Notes: generated by a model not told the origin, from the sequence alone. Positions 8,896 through 19,125 are shown, numbered from the stretch's first letter. The stretch: 64,000 bases of DNA from Rhodocyclaceae bacterium (GCA_028869135.1 JAGWTC010000002.1:124001-188000); one strand, 5' to 3'. Program-made: numbers and translations.

Positions 8896-9477
8896 TTAGA
8901 CCTTCGGCGCGGCAATCACCGTCAGGCTGCGCACGCCCTGCGCGCCGCGAATCAGCACGCCTTCGATATCGGCCGTCGCCGAAGGGCCGCTCATCAATAC
9001 GGCATAGCGCGCTTCGTGGAATTCACGGCGCTGGTAGGCGCGATGGAGGTTGGGCTCGATATCGGCCGTATCCAGCAACACCACCAGATGCTGCGGCAGG
9101 TAGCCCAGCGCATTGACGCGATACTCCGCTTCCGACAGGAACAGCGAGCCGGTCTCGGCTACGCCGAAAGCGGCTCGCACCACGCCGACGTCGACGTCTT
9201 CGAGCGTGCGGGGATCGCTTACGTCCTCGATGCGACGTGTCCCGGCAACTTCCGGCACCGCCGAGCAGACCACTCTGGCGTCGGGAAAGCGCGCGCGGAT
9301 TTCAGCCTCGATGTCGGCAACTGTGCCCGCCCATTTGCCGCCCATGCGTTCGAAGGTGGCGATGAACTGCGGCAGCGTTTCAGGCAGGCCGACGTCGAAC
9401 ATCGGCACGTCCGGCAGCGCCTTGGCGGCCGGCGCGTGTTCGCGCAGCGCGGCGAGAATAGAGTCTCGGCTGTTCAT
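8896..9477 (-). CDS. lutC: L-lactate utilisation protein LutC
   Basis: LUD-domain protein of 193 residues, third component of the LutABC lactate-oxidising complex. Family marks are GVVRAAFGVAETGSLFL, the LPQHLVVLLD stretch and a C-terminal DIEGVLIRGAQGVRSL. Its ATG overlaps the lutB stop as ATGA (9477-9474), showing translational coupling. The LUD domain is shared with the N-terminal part of LutB. Confidence 0.92.
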   Translation of the reverse strand: MNSRDSILAALREHAPAAKALPDVPMFDVGLPETLPQFIATFERMGGKWAGTVADIEAEIRARFPDARVVCSAVPEVAGTRRIEDVSDPRTLEDVDVGVVRAAFGVAETGSLFLSEAEYRVNALGYLPQHLVVLLDTADIEPNLHRAYQRREFHEARYAVLMSGPSATADIEGVLIRGAQGVRSLTVIAAPKV

Positions 9478-10859
9478 TTATTTTCCTTTTTGCGATTCTC
9501 GGCATACCACTCGTGGAAGCTCTGTTTGGGCGCTTCCGGCATTTCTCGCTGCTTGCCCCAGGCGTTCATCGGGTTGTAGAGGAAGGCGCGCGGCAGCTTG
9601 GCCAACAACTGCGGGGCGCCGCCCATCCATTTGCGATAGCGCTTGGGGTCGCCGAGCAGCTTGCCGGCGAAGCGCATCGACATCTTCTTGCTGAAGCTCA
9701 GATAGCCGGCTTCGGCAACGATCTGGCGCCACTTGTAGATCTGCTCGTGGATATTGATCTTCACCGGGCAGACATTGCTGCAGCTGCCGTTGAGCGTACT
9801 GGCGAAGGGCAAGGCGCTGTACTTCTTGAGGTCGAAGGTCGGATTGATGATGGCCCCGATCGGGCCCGCATACACGCCGCCGTAGCTCAGGCCGCCGCTG
9901 CGGCGATAGACCGGACAGGTGTTCATGCAGGCGCCGCAGCGTATGCACTTCAGCGAATACCAGAAGTCTTCCATCGCCAGGCGCTTGCTGCGGCCGTTGT
10001 CGACGAGGATGTAGTGCAGCTCGCTGCCTTCGCGCGGACGACTGAAGTGCGAGGTGTATTGCGTGATCGGCGAACCGAGCGCACTGCGCGAGAGCAGGCG
10101 GATGAAGACGCCGAGGTCGCTCATGCGCGGGATCAGTTTCTCGATGCCGATGCTGGCGATATGCAGCGGCGGCACATTGGCGCTAAGGTCGCAATTGCCT
10201 TCGTTGGTGCACACCGTCACCGTGCCGGTCTCGGCCACGGCGAAGTTGCAGCCCGTCATGCCGGCGCCGGCGCGGATGAACTTGGGTCGCGTGGCCTGGC
10301 GCATGCTCTCGGCCAGATAGTGCGGGTCGGCGTTGTTGCGGTCGGTGCCGATATGGTCGGCAAACACCTCAGCCACGTCGCGCGCGAGCTTGTGTATCGG
10401 CGGCACTACGATGTGGCTGGGCGGCTCGTTGTCGAATTGCTGGATGCGCTCGCCAAGGTCGGTCTCGACCACCTCAATGCCGCGCTCTTCCAGATATGGC
10501 CGCATATCGCATTCTTCGGTCAGCATGGACTTGCTCTTGACCAGCAGATCGACGCCGCGTGAGCTCAGGATTTCATGGACGATACGATTATGCTCGGCCG
10601 CGTCGGCGGCCCAGTGCACGATCACGCCGTTGGCTTTGGCCTTGCGCTCGAATTCCTCGAGGTAGCCGGCCAGGTTGGACAGCGTGTGTTCCTTGATTTG
10701 CGATGCCAGTGCGCGCAGATCTTCCCACTCGGGAATGCCGTGCGCTTGCTTGTCGCGCAGCTCGCGCATGCTCCACAGTCGCTTGTCGTGGAACTGGATA
10801 TGGTCTTCGTCGGCGATGAATTTGCGCGCGATATTGACGTGATCGACGGGCTTGCTCAT
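9474..10859 (-). CDS. lutB: L-lactate utilisation iron-sulfur protein LutB
   Basis: 461 residues. The LUD domain (about 60-300) includes GAGMTGCNFAVAETGTV, and the ferredoxin-like region carries the 4Fe-4S motif CIRCGACMNTCPVYRR and a second cluster motif ending CSNVCPVKINIHEQ. In Bacillus subtilis and other bacteria LutABC oxidises L-lactate to pyruvate. The start at 10859 forms an ATGA overlap with the end of lutA; in-frame codons upstream to 11072 lie wholly inside lutA and are Arg-rich. It is the middle gene of the operon. Confidence 0.93.
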   Translation of the reverse strand: MSKPVDHVNIARKFIADEDHIQFHDKRLWSMRELRDKQAHGIPEWEDLRALASQIKEHTLSNLAGYLEEFERKAKANGVIVHWAADAAEHNRIVHEILSSRGVDLLVKSKSMLTEECDMRPYLEERGIEVVETDLGERIQQFDNEPPSHIVVPPIHKLARDVAEVFADHIGTDRNNADPHYLAESMRQATRPKFIRAGAGMTGCNFAVAETGTVTVCTNEGNCDLSANVPPLHIASIGIEKLIPRMSDLGVFIRLLSRSALGSPITQYTSHFSRPREGSELHYILVDNGRSKRLAMEDFWYSLKCIRCGACMNTCPVYRRSGGLSYGGVYAGPIGAIINPTFDLKKYSALPFASTLNGSCSNVCPVKINIHEQIYKWRQIVAEAGYLSFSKKMSMRFAGKLLGDPKRYRKWMGGAPQLLAKLPRAFLYNPMNAWGKQREMPEAPKQSFHEWYAENRKKENK

Positions 10860-11599
10860 TCTTTCACCCCGTTCAGCACCTGCGCAATGTGCAGGAATTT
10901 CAAAGGCAGGCCGAGGCGGTCGGAGCAACCCTTCTGGTGCATCAGGCAGGACATGTCGGCCGAGACGATGTATTCGGCACCGGCATTGCAATGATCGCGT
11001 ACCTTGTCCTGGCCCATGCGCGCCGACACCGGCTCCTCGCCCACGCTGAAAGTTCCGCCGAAGCCGCAGCATTCGTCGGGCCGCGCCGGCGTGGCGAAAC
11101 TGATGCCGCGCACGCCCTGCAGCAGCTCCAGCGGCTTGGAGAAGAAGGGCAGGTTGAGTTCGCTCGGTTGTGCGTGGCCAAGACGGCGCAGTGTGCCGCA
11201 GCTATTGTGCAGGCCGACCTTGTGCGGGAATTCGGCCCACGGGAACTCGCGTACCTTGAGCACGTCATACAAAAACTCGACAAGTTCGTAGGTGTTGCTG
11301 CGTACCTTTTGCGTCCTTGCATCCTGCGGCACCGCGGTCAGGTGGTCGCGCACATGGTGCACGCAACTGCCGGACGGTGACACCACATAGTCGAAGTCGG
11401 CGAAGTTGTTGACGAACAGCGTCTCGCAGGCACGCGCGTCGTCCTCGCAACCGCTGTTGCCCAGCGGCTGGCCACAACAGGTCTGATTTTCCGGATAGAC
11501 CACGGTGCAACCGAGGCGCTCCAATAGTTCGAGCGTGGCGACGGCGACTTCGGGGTAGTAGGCGTCGATGAAGCAAGGAACGAAAAGTGCGACTTGCAT
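10856..11599 (-). CDS. lutA: L-lactate utilisation protein LutA (CCG-domain)
   Basis: 247-residue cysteine-rich protein with the two CCG modules, ENQTCCGQPLGNSG and PDECCGFGGTFSVG, expected to ligate a non-cubane iron-sulfur centre as in glycolate oxidase GlpC-type subunits. The start is the ATG at 11599 (MQVALFVPCFIDAYYPE), where homologues begin; the frame remains open 14 codons further. First gene of lutABC, so its promoter should lie in 11600-11757. No LldR/LutR-type regulator gene is adjacent. Confidence 0.92.
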   Translation of the reverse strand: MQVALFVPCFIDAYYPEVAVATLELLERLGCTVVYPENQTCCGQPLGNSGCEDDARACETLFVNNFADFDYVVSPSGSCVHHVRDHLTAVPQDARTQKVRSNTYELVEFLYDVLKVREFPWAEFPHKVGLHNSCGTLRRLGHAQPSELNLPFFSKPLELLQGVRGISFATPARPDECCGFGGTFSVGEEPVSARMGQDKVRDHCNAGAEYIVSADMSCLMHQKGCSDRLGLPLKFLHIAQVLNGVKE

Positions 11600-11757
11600 G
11601 AGGAGCGATGAATGACTATGAATGTAAAAAGCATACGCCATTCGCGCGCCCTGTGCCGCTGCTGCGGATTTGGAAGCGGACTTCGCCGCTGTTCCCCGTT
11701 TTGCCGATTTTCAGCGCAGAGTATGGTGCAAGCGTCTTTCGTCGCAGGAGGTGCGAG

Positions 11758-12024
11758 ATGAAAACCGAAGACCTGTTCGGCCTGTTGCTGCAGATCGAGT
11801 CGGAAGACCCCATCGACTACGCAGACCTGCCCTTCGACGAGGACAATCTGCGCGAGCTCGCCTGCTGCAATGTCAGTGAGCTCATGGACTCGGAAATCTT
11901 CCAGTCCCTGACCTACGCTGACCGTGAACTGATGGCGGCGGCGACGATTACCAAGCTGGTGCTCGAGAACATGGTGCTGAATGCGCGCTTGTTGCAGGCG
12001 GCGCATTACAAGATGGAGTTCTGA
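11758..12024 (+). CDS. Conserved small acidic protein of unknown function
   Basis: 88-residue soluble acidic protein (MKTEDLFGLLLQIESEDP start). The ATG at 11758 has AGGAGG 6 nt upstream, a strong ribosome-binding site, so the in-frame extension back to 11608 is rejected. The C-terminal half is probably helical. It has a Cys-Cys pair (ELACCNVSEL), no signal peptide and no recognised domain. It is divergent from lutA and followed by a large structured non-coding repeat. Confidence 0.65.
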   Translation: MKTEDLFGLLLQIESEDPIDYADLPFDEDNLRELACCNVSELMDSEIFQSLTYADRELMAAATITKLVLENMVLNARLLQAAHYKMEF

Positions 12025-12071
12025 GTCTGGTCGCTTGACCGCCAATGTCGGGAGTTCGTCCCGACAGCCGA

Positions 12072-12525
12072 CTTACTTTCTTTTGCTTCGCCAAAAGAAA
12101 GTAAGCAAAGAAAAGGTGCCCCCGTCTCGGCCCTGCGGGCTACCCTCACTCCGGGCGAACCCTGCGGCCGGCTTGGAACTCGCTTCGCTCAGACAGCCAA
12201 GCCGGAAAACTCCGCAGGATTCACCCTGCGTTCGGCGAGCCAGAAGGGGATGAAAAGCAAACCGAACGGAAATCTACCGCTTGGTTGTCCCCCTCTCCCC
12301 TGGAGGGAGAGGGGCGGACAGCAGCGCTGTCCCGTATCCCTTCTGGCTCGCTGAGCGGAGGGCAATCGGATCGGGGCAGTCCGGCCCGGCTTTTTCGATC
12401 CGGGCCGGCCGATGCGATTGCCTGGAGCGAAGGCACCGGCGCAGCAGGCGAGACGGCGGGGTACGCTTCTTTGGGTACTTTCTTGTCGTATAACAAGAAA
12501 GTACCTCGCCCGCCGGGGCGAGACC
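12072..12525. repeat. Structured non-coding repeat bounded by two hairpins
   Basis: This fills most of the 529-bp gap between the small protein and tldD. The left edge is a perfect 14-bp hairpin (12072-12085 with 12092-12105); the right edge is a perfect 12-bp hairpin (12475-12486 with 12493-12504). Both share the core ACTTTCTT/AAGAAAGT. Between them are nested palindromes: GCCGGCTTGG with CCAAGCCGG near 12170-12205, an AGAAGGG-containing arm near 12240 with its complement near 12338, and a long imperfect inverted repeat at 12362-12421. Small open frames inside show no coding character. From memory, sequences with these edges recur between genes of many proteobacteria. Confidence 0.65.
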
Positions 12526-12553
12526 CGGCATTGGCGGTTAGTAAACCAGAAGC

Positions 12554-14011
12554 CTAGGCAGTGCCGCCGACGGTAAGTCCATCAATCCGCAGCGTCGGCT
12601 GCCCCACGCCAACAGGCACGCTCTGACCTTCCTTGCCGCATGTACCGACGCCCGGGTCCAATGCCATGTCGTTGCCGATCATGGAGACGCGCGTCAGCAC
12701 GTCGGGGCCGTTGCCGATCAGGGTGGCGCCCTTGACCGGGTAGGTGATCTTGCCGTTCTCGATCATGTAGGCCTCGGCGGCGGAGAAGACGAACTTGCCG
12801 CTGGTGATGTCCACCTGGCCGCCGCCGAAGTTGGCGGCGTAGAGGCCGTGCTTGACCGACTTGATGATCTCTTCCGGATCCATGCCGCCGTTGGGGCCGT
12901 TTTCCATGCAGGTATTGGTCATGCGCGGCATCGGCAGATGCGCGTAGGATTCGCGGCGACCGTTGCCGGTCGGCGCGACACCCATCAGGCGGGCGTTCAG
13001 CGAGTCCTGAATATAGCCCTTGAGAATGCCGTCCTCGATCAGCACGGTGCGCTGGGTCGGATTGCCTTCGTCGTCTATGGTCAGCGAGCCGCGGCGGTTC
13101 GGCAGGGTGCCGTCGTCGACGACGGTCACGCCCTTGGCGGCGACGCGCTGGCCGATGCGGCCGGCGAAGGCCGAGCTGCCCTTGCGGTTGAAGTCGCCTT
13201 CGAGGCCGTGGCCGATGGCTTCGTGCAAGAGAATGCCGGGCCAGCCGCTGCCGAGCACCACGGTCATGCTGCCGGCGGGCGCCGGCTTGGCGCGCAGATT
13301 GACCTCGGCCTGATGCACGGCCTTGGCGGCGTAGTCCTTGAGCACCGCGTCGCTGAAGTGGCTGTAGTCGAAACGGCCACCGCCGCCGGAGGAGCCTTGC
13401 TCGCGACGACCGTCGGCTTCCATGATGACGGTGACGGAAACGCGCACCAACGGGCGTACGTCGGCGGCGAGATGACCGTCGGAGCGCGCCACCATGACCA
13501 CTTCCCAGGTGCCGGCGACGCTGGCCATTACTTCGACGACGCGCGGATCGATGGCGCGGGCAAATTTTTCCAGGCGCTCCAGCAGCGCCACCTTCTCGGT
13601 GTCCTGCAGCGAGGCGATCGGGTCCATGGCGGCATACAGCGGCGCGCGCGCGACGCTGTTGCGCAGCGCGGCGGGCACGCCCTTGTGGCCCTGCGCGCCG
13701 ATTGCACGCGTGGCTTCGGCAGCGCCCAGCAGCGCGGGCAGGCTGATGTCGTCGGAGTAGGCGAAGGCTGTTTTTTCGCCGCTGATGGCGCGCACACCGA
13801 CCCCTTGCTCGATATTGAAGCTGCCCGACTTGACGATGCCTTCTTCCAGGCTCCAGCCTTCGGAGCGGCTGTACTGGAAGTAGAGGTCGGCGTAGTCGAG
13901 GCTGTGGCCGAACAGCGAACCGAAGACGCGATCCAGCTTGCCGGGCGTCAGGTCATAGGGCGCCAGCAGGCATTGTTCGGCGGTCTGGAGTAGGGCGGAG
14001 TTGGTGGTCAT
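12554..14011 (-). CDS. tldD: Metalloprotease TldD
   Basis: Cytoplasmic zinc metalloprotease subunit of 485 residues (E. coli TldD 481). It carries the HExxxH metal motif in [18 protein letters not shown] and the conserved C-terminal [15 protein letters not shown] and [12 protein letters not shown]. TldD acts with TldE/PmbA in peptide maturation (microcin B17) and degradation of unstructured peptides. No pmbA is present here. It lies downstream of yhdP and the nitrilase gene on the same strand with a 60-bp gap, an order seen in many proteobacteria, so co-transcription is plausible. Confidence 0.95.
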   Translation of the reverse strand: MTTNSALLQTAEQCLLAPYDLTPGKLDRVFGSLFGHSLDYADLYFQYSRSEGWSLEEGIVKSGSFNIEQGVGVRAISGEKTAFAYSDDISLPALLGAAEATRAIGAQGHKGVPAALRNSVARAPLYAAMDPIASLQDTEKVALLERLEKFARAIDPRVVEVMASVAGTWEVVMVARSDGHLAADVRPLVRVSVTVIMEADGRREQGSSGGGGRFDYSHFSDAVLKDYAAKAVHQAEVNLRAKPAPAGSMTVVLGSGWPGILLHEAIGHGLEGDFNRKGSSAFAGRIGQRVAAKGVTVVDDGTLPNRRGSLTIDDEGNPTQRTVLIEDGILKGYIQDSLNARLMGVAPTGNGRRESYAHLPMPRMTNTCMENGPNGGMDPEEIIKSVKHGLYAANFGGGQVDITSGKFVFSAAEAYMIENGKITYPVKGATLIGNGPDVLTRVSMIGNDMALDPGVGTCGKEGQSVPVGVGQPTLRIDGLTVGGTA

Positions 14012-14071
14012 GTATGGGGGCGCGGTTATCTGTAGCGTTCGGTTTCTTATATGGGGGCGGGCGTCGGCTTA

Positions 14072-14914
14072 TCAACGTTTAAGCAGAACCGCATGGCCGA
14101 GCGCCGGCAGATTGCTGCGCACCTTGGCGATGCGATCGAGATCCATGTCGGCAACGATAACACCGGCTTCCTTGTCGAGGCGCGAAAGGATTTCGCCCCA
14201 GGGGTCGATGATCATGGTGTTGCCGTGCGTCATGCGCCCGGTCGGGTGGCGGCCGCCCTGGGCCGGGGCCATGACGTAGCAGAGGTTTTCGATGGCGCGG
14301 GCGCGCAGCAGCACTTCCCAGTGCGCCTTGCCGGTGGTTTCGGTAAACGCCGCCGGCAGGATGAAAAGATCGATCGGCTTTGGGTTGTCGCCACTGAGGC
14401 CCGCCTGGCGGAAAAGTTCGGGAAAGCGCAGGTCGTAGCAGATGCCGAGTCCGATGCGACCGAAGGGCGAATCGAAGGCAACCACGCCGTTGCCGGCCTG
14501 GATGGTGCGCGCCTCGTTGTATTCCTCGGCGCCCTTCTTGAAGGCGAAGAGATGGATCTTGTCGTAGCGCGCGACGCGCTGGCCCTGATCGTCGAAGACC
14601 AGGCAGCTGTTGAGCAGCTTGGCCGGATCACCGCAGTCGAGCGGCAGCGAGCCGCCGACGATCCACACGCCGTGCTCCTTTGCCGCCGCCGACAGGAAGT
14701 GCTGGATCGGGCCGCTGGCGGCGTCGCAATCGAAAATCTCGCGCGCGGCGAAACGCGCCTCGTCGCTGGCGCCGATAAAGGGAAAATACTCGGGCAGCGC
14801 AACGAGCTTGGCGCCTTGTGCGGCGGCCTCTGCGATGAGGCGGCCGGCGGTTTCGAGATTGGGGCCGACTTCCGGCCCCGAGGTCATCTGGATGGCGGCG
14901 ATGCGCGTGCTCAT
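14072..14914 (-). CDS. Carbon-nitrogen hydrolase (Nit1-like deaminated glutathione amidase)
   Basis: 280-residue nitrilase-superfamily enzyme with the catalytic triad visible: Glu42 in ALPEYFPF, Lys119 in RYDKIHLF and Cys159 in GICYDLRFPE. The closest group is the Nit/YbeM-type omega-amidase that repairs deaminated glutathione; substrate is inferred. The ATG at 14914 overlaps the yhdP stop as ATGA, so the two are translationally coupled. In-frame codons upstream to 15658 lie inside yhdP and are rejected. The C-terminus ends GHAVLLKR. Confidence 0.88.
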   Translation of the reverse strand: MSTRIAAIQMTSGPEVGPNLETAGRLIAEAAAQGAKLVALPEYFPFIGASDEARFAAREIFDCDAASGPIQHFLSAAAKEHGVWIVGGSLPLDCGDPAKLLNSCLVFDDQGQRVARYDKIHLFAFKKGAEEYNEARTIQAGNGVVAFDSPFGRIGLGICYDLRFPELFRQAGLSGDNPKPIDLFILPAAFTETTGKAHWEVLLRARAIENLCYVMAPAQGGRHPTGRMTHGNTMIIDPWGEILSRLDKEAGVIVADMDLDRIAKVRSNLPALGHAVLLKR

Positions 14915-17900
14915 TTGCGTTCCGTTTCCTTCGGTACGTCCTTTGTCGCGTCTTTGCTGGTCGCGGGATTCTGCTTGGCGACTTCCTCGGTAATTTCCTT
15001 GTTGATATCGCGGCCGGTATTGATCTTGACGACCTTGGGGTCCTCCCATTTGCCGGTCACGCGGTACTCGAAGGCGAAAGCCTGATCGATCGGATTGCGC
15101 AAGACCTTGTGCGCCAGCCAGGCGACGGCCCCGATGGGCGGACTGACGATCATGGCGCCGACGGCCAGCGTGTCGCCAAGCACCGGCTGGACGCGCACGT
15201 GCAGGTTCTGCGTTTCTTCCGGCAGGCTGACTGTACCCGACATGCGCACCGTCGCGGCCGGGCCGAGGATGGTCAGTTCGGGCGTCTCCATGACGCCCTT
15301 GCTCACGCTCATGTCGCCGCGAATGCTGTCGAAGGCAAAGCCTTCCGAGAAAATGTCGCGGAAGTCGAGCGTGATGCGGCGCGGCAGCGACTGCAGGCTC
15401 AGCACGCCCAACAGGCGGCCGATGCCGGGCTCCAGCTTCTTGAACTGCCCGCTCTGCATGTCCACCTTGAGCTTGCCGCTCAGCGTCGGATAGTCGATGC
15501 TGAAGGGCGGCCCGTTCCAGAGCAGATTGCCCTGGAGATCTGCGGTACCGCGCCGAATGGCGTCGGGATAGCCGGCGCGCGCCAGCAGTTTTTCCACGCT
15601 CCTGGCCTTGAGCGCGAAATTGATCTGCGTATCGTGCTGGTTGGGGTCGGGCCGCCATCTGCCGTCGCCGTTGAGGCTGGCGTCTTCGTTGTTGACTGCA
15701 AACTTCGCATTCCAGTAGCCGCCGCGATTCTCGGCGTCCAGCGTAACCGCGCCCCAGTTCTGGCCGCGCAGATTGACGTTGTCGATGACCAGGGCGACGG
15801 CGGGCAACTGGCCGGTCGTGTCGTCTTGAATGCTGGCGATTTCCGTGACCTGCTGACTGGGGTCGGGAATGACCAGTTGCGGAATGCGGCCGCTGATGCG
15901 GCCGGGCTTGCTGTCCGTGCCCGGCTGCCAGTCGAGCTGCGCGTTGACGCCCTTGCTGCGGAAGTCGGCCTTCCAGACGTTGCCGTTCAATTGCGCAGCG
16001 AGCCTCACATCCTGCAGCGTGCGATTGAGCGCGACGACTTCGCCGGCGCGCAGGTCGACCTGGGTAAAGGGAAGGCTGCCGTCCTTCCGGTCGCTCTTGG
16101 CGCCATTGCCGCCGCTCGACCTGAGCATTCGCCGCCAGAAGTCGATGTCGAAGCGGGCCAGATTGGCGCTGAAAAGTACGCCGCGCTCGGGCAGACGTGC
16201 CGTCTCCGCACCGTTGCCCAGCGCCATGTAGCCGCGCTGCACTTCGCTGCTGCCGACATTGCGCTGGAACTGCCCACGCAGCAGCTTGCCGACCACAAAC
16301 TCCTGCATTTCTCGCGTCGGGCCGACCGGCGCCCGGGCCTGTTTCCTGTTTGCTGGCGGGGCTGGCATGGTCCTGCGTTCGACGCGCAACTCCAGCGGCG
16401 TGGCGGCGCTCTTGTTGAACGGCTCGGGCAGGCTGCTGGAAAGGCCGAGCAGGTCCGAGGTGATGCGCACATCCACATCGTTCTTGCGAATCGAGAACAG
16501 GCCTTTCCAGCGCCCGCTTCCGGCAAGGTGATCGAACAGGGGCATGGGGTAGAGCTTCTTCAGCGCGGTGATGCTGAACTGGCCGTCGGCATTCACTTCG
16601 ATGCGGCCGTCCTTTTCCGTCGCCACCTTGATCAGCACCGGCGCCCCGAGCATGTTGGCACGGGCTTCCTTTACCGTGATGCCGTTGTCGGTGAAGTCCA
16701 GTCTGCCCTTGACCTCGGTCAGTTGCGGCAGGTTCGGGTCCGGCGCGAGCTTGTTGTTGTCGAAGAGATAGCTGCCCTCGACGGTTGTGTGGTCGATATT
16801 GTGCAGCGCGAGCCTGAGCTTCAGGTCGAGTTCGCCATTGCCTGCCGCCGTCATCGGCGCGGTGAAGTGGTTGATGCGGTCGCCGACCGGGCTGCTTTCG
16901 ATGAACTTGAGAAACTCCTGCGTCGCCCCCCTGGCCTTGCCGGTGACAGTAAGCGTCTGGTCGGTAATCGAGTCGAGGTCGGCGATCTCGGCTTTGACGT
17001 TGGACAGGCTGGCCCCCATGATCTGGCCCTTGTGCGCATTGATCGACATGCCCACGCCGATGAAGGCGATATCGCCGTCGATACCGGTGATATCGGGCCA
17101 GCCGGGTGCCGGGTGCACGGTGGCGTTCTGGGCCTTGACCAGTACCTTGAAGGTGCCGGAGTTATCGGCAAAGGGGAATTTCTCCAGCGGCCCCTTGAGG
17201 GTCAGCCTGACATCGTTGGAGTGCCCGCTGGTAACGCCTTGCCTGACCCAGTTGCGGGCGTCGATATTGACGCTCGCAGGCAGGTAGCGCCACACCGCCG
17301 TGCCGTCGGCGCGCGTGAGCTGGGCCGTCAGGTCGATGTCGCCGGCTTTGCCGACTTCGCCGTGATAGTGCCCTTGCGCCGCGCCTTCGGCATCGGCATT
17401 GGCAAAGCGCAATGCATCGATATTGACGTCGTACTTGTCGCCGTTGCGCTTCCAGTTCAGCTTGGCTTCGAGCTTGTGCAGGGGAATATTGGGCTCGGGA
17501 AAAACCGACGGCAGAGAAAGCCCCGCATTTCTGCTATCGAGGGTGATGCTGCCGCCCTGATCGGTCCCGTCTATGCTGCCGCTGAGTTTGCGCACCCCGG
17601 GCAGATTGTCGTAGGAGGCGATGCCAAGATCGTGGAAGCGCCCCTTGATTGCGTAGCGCTGACGCTTGCCTTCCCAGTGCATGTCAAGATTGTCGATGCG
17701 GCCTTCGAGTTCGAGCCTGGCGAGCAGGCGCTCATATTCGGCCGGCAAGGGCAGGTAAGACGCAAGCGCGTCGAGCTTGCCCAAGTCGAGGCTGTTGCAG
17801 CGCGCATCCATGCGTTCGGGCTGTCCGTCTTCGCCCATGCGCAGCGCGACGTGAAAATCGGCCGGGCCAAGGTCGAGCGCGCCTGGGCCGCCGGCTGTCG

Positions 17901-18915
17901 CTTTGGTGGACAAGGCCAGCTTCTTGCCGTCCACCACGTAGTCGTCGCCGTCCCGACGCGCGCTGAAGCGGCCATGCAGGCGCTGCAGATCGAGTACGGG
18001 CAGCTTGCGGCCGAGCTGTACCTGCACATCGGCGAGCGCCACGTCGGCAGTGATGCCCGTGATCTGTCCTCCGGCAAAGTCGGTCCACAGGCGCAGGCCG
18101 CCGCTGCCGCGCGGCAGGGCAATCGGGTAGTCGATCCAGGTGCGCCAGACGGCCAGATCGGCGTAGTCAAGCTCGGCATAGAGCTGGCCCTTCCAGCGAT
18201 CGAGCCGGCCGAGATCGCTGCCCTTGACGTCGCCGCGCATATCCAGCCGCGTTGCCAGCGCGGTGGGCGGCTCGGCGGTGAGGCCGAAGCGGTGGCGACG
18301 GCCGCTGTTGTTCAGATTGAAGTTGACCTTGTTCAGGGTCAGCGTCGGCGCCTGACGCAAGGCATCGTCCCACTGCAGCGTGGCATCGCGAATCACGATC
18401 TGGCCCTGGGCCAGGACCCAGTCAGACAGGCGCGTATCGCTGCTGTCTGCCTGGTTGAGCGGCAAGCCCGCCACGAAGATCTGCCCGTTCGCGTCGCGGC
18501 GCATGCTCAGCACGGGCGCATCGATGGCCAGCCGCCGCAGGCGTACATCGAAATGCCACAGCGACGACCAGCCGAGCACCGCCTCGATCCGGTTGAAGCC
18601 CAGCGCCGGGCGTCCCTCCCTGTCGGAGACCTGTACGCCGCTCAGCAGCAGCTTGGGACGCAGACCTTGCCATTCGGCCTCGATCCCGGCAATGGTGACC
18701 GGCAGTTTGACGGCCTGGCTGATTGCCTGTTCGATATCGGGCCGGTACTCGGCGATGTGCGGCAGGATCGCGTAACGCAGCGTCAGGAACACCGCCGCAA
18801 AGGCGAAGTACGCGCTCAGCGCCAGCCACAGCAGCGGGCGCTTGAGCTTCTGCCACAGGCCGGGCAGGGGCGTGCGGGCGAACAGGTTCAGGCTACGTTG
18901 GAAAATCGAGTTCAA
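14911..18915 (-). CDS. yhdP: YhdP-family AsmA-like envelope lipid-transport protein
   Basis: Very large protein (1334 residues; E. coli YhdP 1266) with one N-terminal membrane anchor (PLLWLALSAYFAFAAVFLTL, residues ~28-47) and a long repetitive beta-rich periplasmic body ending in an AsmA-like C-terminal domain (SVSKGVMETPELTILGP; VRVQPVLGDTLAVG). YhdP, TamB and YdbH are thought to form hydrophobic grooves that carry phospholipids from inner to outer membrane. The charged tail (KDATKDVPKETERK) is non-conserved. First gene of yhdP-nitrilase-tldD; the divergent glnE starts 210 bp away. Confidence 0.93.
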   Translation of the reverse strand: MNSIFQRSLNLFARTPLPGLWQKLKRPLLWLALSAYFAFAAVFLTLRYAILPHIAEYRPDIEQAISQAVKLPVTIAGIEAEWQGLRPKLLLSGVQVSDREGRPALGFNRIEAVLGWSSLWHFDVRLRRLAIDAPVLSMRRDANGQIFVAGLPLNQADSSDTRLSDWVLAQGQIVIRDATLQWDDALRQAPTLTLNKVNFNLNNSGRRHRFGLTAEPPTALATRLDMRGDVKGSDLGRLDRWKGQLYAELDYADLAVWRTWIDYPIALPRGSGGLRLWTDFAGGQITGITADVALADVQVQLGRKLPVLDLQRLHGRFSARRDGDDYVVDGKKLALSTKATAGGPGALDLGPADFHVALRMGEDGQPERMDARCNSLDLGKLDALASYLPLPAEYERLLARLELEGRIDNLDMHWEGKRQRYAIKGRFHDLGIASYDNLPGVRKLSGSIDGTDQGGSITLDSRNAGLSLPSVFPEPNIPLHKLEAKLNWKRNGDKYDVNIDALRFANADAEGAAQGHYHGEVGKAGDIDLTAQLTRADGTAVWRYLPASVNIDARNWVRQGVTSGHSNDVRLTLKGPLEKFPFADNSGTFKVLVKAQNATVHPAPGWPDITGIDGDIAFIGVGMSINAHKGQIMGASLSNVKAEIADLDSITDQTLTVTGKARGATQEFLKFIESSPVGDRINHFTAPMTAAGNGELDLKLRLALHNIDHTTVEGSYLFDNNKLAPDPNLPQLTEVKGRLDFTDNGITVKEARANMLGAPVLIKVATEKDGRIEVNADGQFSITALKKLYPMPLFDHLAGSGRWKGLFSIRKNDVDVRITSDLLGLSSSLPEPFNKSAATPLELRVERRTMPAPPANRKQARAPVGPTREMQEFVVGKLLRGQFQRNVGSSEVQRGYMALGNGAETARLPERGVLFSANLARFDIDFWRRMLRSSGGNGAKSDRKDGSLPFTQVDLRAGEVVALNRTLQDVRLAAQLNGNVWKADFRSKGVNAQLDWQPGTDSKPGRISGRIPQLVIPDPSQQVTEIASIQDDTTGQLPAVALVIDNVNLRGQNWGAVTLDAENRGGYWNAKFAVNNEDASLNGDGRWRPDPNQHDTQINFALKARSVEKLLARAGYPDAIRRGTADLQGNLLWNGPPFSIDYPTLSGKLKVDMQSGQFKKLEPGIGRLLGVLSLQSLPRRITLDFRDIFSEGFAFDSIRGDMSVSKGVMETPELTILGPAATVRMSGTVSLPEETQNLHVRVQPVLGDTLAVGAMIVSPPIGAVAWLAHKVLRNPIDQAFAFEYRVTGKWEDPKVVKINTGRDINKEITEEVAKQNPATSKDATKDVPKETERK

Positions 18916-19125
18916 AAAAGAATCCAGTAGGGAATCAGGTGTCTTCGACGGGAGTTTCTATGCGAGTCGGACAGGGTCGGAGGCGATTGGTTTGCAGCCT
19001 GGCAAAAACTGTTTGCAATCTCCGCTTAACGCGCGACCCCGGCGCGCCGCTGACGCTAGAATGCATGCTTCGCATTTTACCCCACGCCATCGGCCGATTT
19101 CGCCGGTCTGGAAGCCTGGAGCGCC

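Noticed and set aside
12119..12540. Small open frames inside the structured repeat as real genes
   Set aside because: They overlap hairpins, have no ribosome-binding sites and look like repeat-derived translations.
15109..18930. Very long open frame (over 1,200 codons) on the plus strand opposite yhdP
   Set aside because: Antisense frames stay open in GC-rich genes because stops are rare in the mirrored frame. Its composition (Ala, Gly, Arg, Asp, His-rich, no domains) is typical of a shadow, while yhdP has full family similarity.
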